Source: Rhodovarius lipocyclicus (GTDB lineage Bacteria > Pseudomonadota > Alphaproteobacteria > Acetobacterales > Acetobacteraceae). From it: a stretch of 64,000 nt of DNA. The notes beneath the pieces are model-generated. The model searched no databases and was not told the origin of the DNA. It was given only the letters and a program-made list of their open reading frames with translations. The position numbers and the translations under genes are program-made. Numbering within the stretch: the first letter of the stretch is position 1; each line of letters begins with the position of its first letter. Below are positions 60,885 to 64,000 of this stretch, in pieces. The stretch spans positions 1 to 64,000 of the forward strand of contig NZ_JAAABL010000018.1 of NCBI RefSeq assembly GCF_009900765.1, read 5' to 3'.

Positions 60885-61496
60885 TCAGGCCCGCCGCATG
60901 GCGGCGGTGGCGACGCCGGCGCCGATCAGCGCCCCGCCGCCCAGCCGGTTGAACACGCACCGCACCCCGGGCCGGGTGACGGCACCCGACAGCCGCCCGG
61001 CCAGCAGCGCATAGGCCAGCGCGTTGCAGGCCGCCAGCGTGACGAAGGTCGCCACCAGCACCAGCGCCTGCGGCGCGAAGGGCGCCGCGCCATCGATGAA
61101 TTGCGGCACGAAGGCCACGAAGAAGGCAATGGATTTCGGGTTCAGCGCGGTGACGACGTAGGCATCGCGCATCGCCCGCCGCCCGCTGACCGGCGGCAGC
61201 GCCCCGGCCGTGACCGGCGCTCGCCACAGCTTCACGCCCAGCCACACCAGATAGGCGGCGCCGGCCCATTTGAAGGCGGTGAACAGCAGGGCGGAGGCGG
61301 CCATCACCGCCCCCAGCCCCGCCAGCGACAGCGACATGGCCGTGAGATCCCCGAGCGCCACACCCGCCACCAGCGGCAGCGCGTGCCGCCGCCCGGCGCC
61401 GAGCGACTGGCCGATCACCAGCAGGATGGTCGGGCCCGGAATGGCCAGCATCACCAGCGTGGCGGCGACGAAGCCGGCCCAGGTCTCAAAGCTCAT
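60885..61496 (-). CDS. LysE/RhtB-family amino-acid exporter
   Basis: 203 residues with five to six membrane segments. N-terminal GFVAATLVMLAIPGPTILLV (PGP motif), ALPLVAGVALGDLTAMSLSL, and NPKSIAFFVAFVPQFIDGA (the NPK motif) are diagnostic. It lies downstream of metZ on the same strand by 10 bases, so it may export methionine-related amino acids or homoserine; this is inference from position. Confidence 0.9.
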   Translation of the reverse strand: MSFETWAGFVAATLVMLAIPGPTILLVIGQSLGAGRRHALPLVAGVALGDLTAMSLSLAGLGAVMAASALLFTAFKWAGAAYLVWLGVKLWRAPVTAGALPPVSGRRAMRDAYVVTALNPKSIAFFVAFVPQFIDGAAPFAPQALVLVATFVTLAACNALAYALLAGRLSGAVTRPGVRCVFNRLGGGALIGAGVATAAMRRA

Positions 61497-61506
61497 GCCA
61501 TTCCCC

Positions 61507-62718
61507 TTATTCGGCGGCCAGCGCCAGCGGCGAGGCGGCGTCCAGCGCCTCGGCCAGGTCCTCGATCAGGTCCGCCACATCCTCAAGGCCCACCGAGAGC
61601 CGCACCGCGCCGTCGGAGATGCCGAGCTTCGCCCGCTCCTCCGCGCCGATGCGCAGATGGGTGGTGGTGGCCGGATGCGTCACCATGGACTTGCTGTCGC
61701 CCAGGTTGTTGCTGATGTCGATGATCCTCAGCGCGTCCATGAAGCGGAAGGCCGCCTCCTTGCCGCCCTTCAGTTCGAGGGCGACCAGCGTGCCGCCGGC
61801 GCTCATCTGCTTCAGCGCCAGGGCGTGCTGCGGGTGGTCGGGGCGGTGCGGGTACAGCACGCGGTTGATCTCCGCGCGCTCGCTGAGGAAATCGGCGATC
61901 GCGGCGGCGCTGCGGCACATGGCGTCCACGCGCAGCTTCATCGTCTCCAGCCCCTTCAGGATCACCCAGGCGTTGAAGGGCGACAGGCCGGGGCCGGTGT
62001 TGCGCACGAAGGGCTGCAGCACGTCGTTCACCCACTTCGCGTTGGACAGCACGGCGCCGCCCAGCACGCGGCCCTGGCCGTCCATGTGCTTGGTGCAGGA
62101 ATAGGTGACGATGTCCGCACCCAGCTGCAGCGGCTTCTGCAGCAGCGGCGTGGCGAACACATTGTCCACCACCACCAGGGCGCCCGCCGCATGCGCCAGC
62201 TTCGACACGGCGGCGATGTCCACCAGGTCCAGCATCGGGTTGGAGGGGCTTTCGAGCAGCACCATGGCCGTGGGGCGCGACAGCGCGGCCTTCCATTGGT
62301 CCAAGTCGCCGCCATCCACGAAGGCGTGGGTGATGCCATAACGGCCGAGCAGGTTCGCCACGATCCAGTGACAGGAGCCGAACAGCGCGCGGGAGGCCAC
62401 GACATGGTCGCCGGTCTTCAGGTGCGACAGCATCGCGGCGTGCACGGCGGCCATGCCGGTGGCGGTCAGGCGGCAGGCCTCGGCCCCTTCCAGGGCGGTC
62501 AGCCGGTCTTCCAGCATCGTCAGCGTCGGGTTGCCGAAGCGCGAATACTGGTAGTGCTCGATGCGGTTCTCGAAAGTGTCCTCGGCCTGGCCGGCGCTGT
62601 CATAGACGAAGCCGGAGGTGAGGTAGGGGATCTCCGCCGTCTCGGCATGGTTGGAACGGAGCGTGCCCCCGCGCACGAGCAGCGTGGCGGGGCGGAGAGG
62701 ACGGTCGGGGAGTGCCAT
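61507..62718 (-). CDS. metZ: O-succinylhomoserine sulfhydrylase
   Basis: 403 residues. A Cys/Met-metabolism PLP enzyme: PYLTSGFVYDSAGQAEDTFE, YSRFGNPTLTMLEDRLTALE, VVVDNVFATPLLQKPLQLGA and the PLP lysine in SCTKHMDGQGRVLGGAVL. The C-terminal half includes ISNNLGDSKSMVTHPATTTH and GAVRLSVGLEDVADLIEDL. It makes homocysteine from O-succinylhomoserine and sulfide. In alphaproteobacteria metZ is often controlled by a SAM-II riboswitch; one is found 77-158 bases upstream of the ATG here. Confidence 0.93.
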   Translation of the reverse strand: MALPDRPLRPATLLVRGGTLRSNHAETAEIPYLTSGFVYDSAGQAEDTFENRIEHYQYSRFGNPTLTMLEDRLTALEGAEACRLTATGMAAVHAAMLSHLKTGDHVVASRALFGSCHWIVANLLGRYGITHAFVDGGDLDQWKAALSRPTAMVLLESPSNPMLDLVDIAAVSKLAHAAGALVVVDNVFATPLLQKPLQLGADIVTYSCTKHMDGQGRVLGGAVLSNAKWVNDVLQPFVRNTGPGLSPFNAWVILKGLETMKLRVDAMCRSAAAIADFLSERAEINRVLYPHRPDHPQHALALKQMSAGGTLVALELKGGKEAAFRFMDALRIIDISNNLGDSKSMVTHPATTTHLRIGAEERAKLGISDGAVRLSVGLEDVADLIEDLAEALDAASPLALAAE

Positions 62719-62772
62719 GGATTGCCTCAAATCTCGAACGGGCGTCCGGCCCCCAGATGGTGAGGGGGCGAG

Positions 62773-62792
62773 GCGGAGCATCATAGCTCCGC
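62773..62792 (-). promoter_or_regulatory. Hairpin just after the SAM-II aptamer in the metZ leader
   Basis: GCGGAGC-TATGAT-GCTCCGC, a perfect 7-base stem, two bases downstream of the last aptamer pair and about 55 bases before metZ. Further down, GCCCCC and GGGGGC can pair. These could form part of the expression platform. No T-run follows, so translation control is likelier than termination. Confidence 0.45.
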
Positions 62793-62794
62793 TT

Positions 62795-62876
62795 CGGCCT
62801 GTTTAGCGCGCTTGTTTTTCACGCCATCCCGTGGGGAATGACAGCTCGCCGCAAGCTGGCCGGACAAATCGCGAGC
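62795..62876 (-). ncRNA. SAM-II riboswitch aptamer upstream of metZ
   Basis: On the minus strand, in order: P1 left GCTCGC (62876-62871), GATTTG (62870-62865), CGGCC (62862-62858), GCTTG (62856-62852), P1 right GCGAGC (62849-62844), an inserted hairpin (62842-62823), GTGAAAAA, CAAGC (62814-62810), GCTAAA (62807-62802) and GGCCG (62799-62795). P1 closes GCTCGC with GCGAGC; P2 pairs GCTTG with CAAGC; CGGCC pairs with GGCCG to make the pseudoknot. GATTTG, GCTTGC, CAAG and GCTAAA are the conserved SAM-II elements. It senses S-adenosylmethionine and would turn metZ down. Confidence 0.85.
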
Positions 62877-63004
62877 GCGGGCATCAAGCGCCGGGGGGGC
62901 CATCGCGTCAAGAGTGCCCCCTTCATCCCGGGGCCGCGATGGACGATGATGCCCCGGAACGCAAGGCAGGCGGGGCTTCACCCGCCGCCAGGGAGAAACG
63001 CCGG

Positions 63005-63949
63005 ATGACCACGCATCCCCTGCCCCAGACCATCGCCGTAATCGGCGCGGGCCTCATCGGATCCAGCTGGGCCACGCTGTTCCTGGCCGCGGGGCTGAAG
63101 GTGCGGGCGAGCGACCCCGCGCCGGGCGCCGAGGCGCGGATGCGCGCCTTCGTGACCGACGCCTGGCCCGCCATGCAGGCGCTGGGCATGGACAAGGTGG
63201 GGCTGGCGGCGGGGCTGGAGGCGCTGAGCTTCCACGCGGCGCCGGAGGACGCCGCCGCCGGTGCCGGCTTCGTGCAGGAAAACGCGCCCGAGCGGCTGGA
63301 GATCAAGCGCGAAACCTACGCCCGCATCGAATCCCGCCTGGCGCCGGATGCCATCATCTCCTCCTCCACCAGCGGCATCATGCCGAGCGACCTGCAGGCC
63401 GGCATGCAACACCCGGAGCGGCTGGTGGTGGGCCATCCCTTCAACCCGCCGCACCTGATCCCGCTGGTGGAGGTGGTGCCGGGCAAGGCCACATCCGAGG
63501 CGACGGTCGAGGCGGCGCTGGCCTTCTACCGCGCCATCGGCAAGGTCGCGATCCGTGTTCGGAAGGAGGTGGTGGGCCATGTCGCCAACCGCCTGCAGGC
63601 CGCGATCTGGCGCGAGGCGGTGCATCTGGCCAAGGAGGGCGTGGCCTCGGTCGAGGATATCGACCTGGCGGTCTCCGCCGGGCCCGGCCAGCGCTGGTCC
63701 ATCATGGGCCCCAGCAAGACCTTCAGCCTGGCCGGCGGCCCGGGCGGGGTGAAGCATTTCCTGGACCATCTGGGCCCCGCCATGGAGACGTGGTGGGCCG
63801 ATCTGGGCACCCCGCACCTGGACGCCGCCACGCGGCAGATCCTGATCGACGCCTTCGGCACGCCGGATGCCGAGGCGTTCCGCCAGGCGGTGGCCCGGCG
63901 GGATCAGGCCCTGCTGCGGCGCTTGAAGGCGCTGGCGGAGGACGGCTGA
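63005..63949 (+). CDS. 3-hydroxyacyl-CoA dehydrogenase-like protein, carnitine dehydrogenase type
   Basis: 314 residues. AGGGAG precedes the ATG at 63005; ATG 62939 is a longer alternative. Rossmann motif TIAVIGAGLIGSSWATLFLA, the Ser region ISSSTSGIMPSDLQAGMQHP, the catalytic His region LVVGHPFNPPHLIPLVEVVP, and the C-terminal domain NRLQAAIWREAVHLAKEGVA, then LAVSAGPGQRWSIMGPSKTF. GHPFNPPHLIPLVE and GPGxRW are characteristic of L-carnitine dehydrogenase and lambda-crystallin/gulonate dehydrogenase relatives rather than fatty-acid enzymes. No other carnitine genes are visible in the window. Confidence 0.85.
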   Translation: MTTHPLPQTIAVIGAGLIGSSWATLFLAAGLKVRASDPAPGAEARMRAFVTDAWPAMQALGMDKVGLAAGLEALSFHAAPEDAAAGAGFVQENAPERLEIKRETYARIESRLAPDAIISSSTSGIMPSDLQAGMQHPERLVVGHPFNPPHLIPLVEVVPGKATSEATVEAALAFYRAIGKVAIRVRKEVVGHVANRLQAAIWREAVHLAKEGVASVEDIDLAVSAGPGQRWSIMGPSKTFSLAGGPGGVKHFLDHLGPAMETWWADLGTPHLDAATRQILIDAFGTPDAEAFRQAVARRDQALLRRLKALAEDG

Positions 63950-64000
63950 GGCACTCAGGGGCGTCGCCCCCGAGCCCCCCAGTCAGGGGCTCTGCCCCTG
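63950..64000. repeat. Start of a further GC-palindrome element (copy D, cut by window edge)
   Basis: GGGGCGTCGCCCC and CAGGGGCTCTGCCCCTG follow directly after the dehydrogenase stop, as in the outer hairpins of copy A. The rest of the element lies outside the window. Confidence 0.55.

Noticed and set aside
62719-62770. GAGATTTGAGGC near the metZ start, as a possible SAM-II element
   Set aside because: It is in the wrong order relative to GCTAAA. The true aptamer lies further upstream at 62795-62876.
1-64000. CRISPR arrays, tRNA/rRNA genes, insertion sequences or prophage
   Set aside because: No regularly spaced repeats, transposase, integrase or structural RNA pattern was seen, although a tool-based search for tRNAs would be more reliable.

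Overview
This is a GC-rich chromosomal window from an alphaproteobacterium. Several families that are typical of that class are present: GapR (DUF2312), DUF4167, DUF1244, DUF3553, a ChpT-like phosphotransferase, a SAM-II riboswitch and the HpnCDE squalene route. The combination of hopanoid and C30-carotenoid genes, orphan tricarboxylate-type binding proteins and codon use suggests Acetobacteraceae, near Roseomonas. That family placement is inference. I see no rRNA, tRNA, CRISPR array, phage or insertion sequence.

Layout. 1-3.4 kb: the conserved rimP-nusA-ylxR-infB transcription/translation operon on the minus strand, with infB cut by the window edge. 3.5-8.9 kb: a PIN-like protein, an orphan TctC binding protein, an NtaA/DszA-type flavin monooxygenase, and an RpiR regulator with two membrane proteins. 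8.9-12 kb: prfA-prmC and DUF4167, then a small secreted protein. 12-16.7 kb: a tartrate/glycerate block (pyk, ttuD, GntR regulator, ttuC) with a matching candidate operator in front of each transcription unit. 17-23.3 kb: a chemotaxis operon, cheA-W-Y-B-R, behind a ChpT-like gene. 23.5-26 kb: DUF3553, TauE/SafE, moaA. 26-32.8 kb: a surface-glycan cluster with two sugar aminotransferases, two GT4 enzymes and a 4,6-dehydratase. 32.9-34.2 kb: thiS-thiG and gapR. 34.4-39.8 kb: a catabolic run (opine-type dehydrogenase, hydroxyacyl-CoA dehydrogenase, TctC, TauD dioxygenase, nitronate monooxygenase). 40-45.3 kb: gluQ, a ribbon-helix-helix gene with a palindrome-packed promoter, YkvA, a racemase, a FAD oxidase and an acyl-CoA dehydrogenase.

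The most coherent system lies at 45.4-60.5 kb. One tightly packed operon encodes two CrtN/CrtP-type desaturases, a PlsC-type acyltransferase, a GT2 glycosyltransferase, a single-chain HpnC-HpnD fusion and HpnE. No CrtM is seen. The simplest reading is that HpnCD and HpnE make squalene from farnesyl diphosphate. The squalene would then feed either C30 carotenoid formation (desaturation, oxidation, glycosylation, acylation) or hopanoids. Nearby are hpnH (adenosylhopane synthase) and hpnN (hopanoid RND transporter), with a copC-copD pair translationally coupled to hpnN. Squalene-hopene cyclase is not in the window.

The end of the window holds apaG, a LysE exporter, metZ with a well-supported upstream SAM-II riboswitch that carries an extra hairpin, and a carnitine-dehydrogenase-like gene. 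A family of long nested inverted repeats occupies gene-free gaps at 5.3, 37.5 and 39.8 kb. A fragment of the same kind ends the window at 64 kb. It is the main structure not explained by genes.
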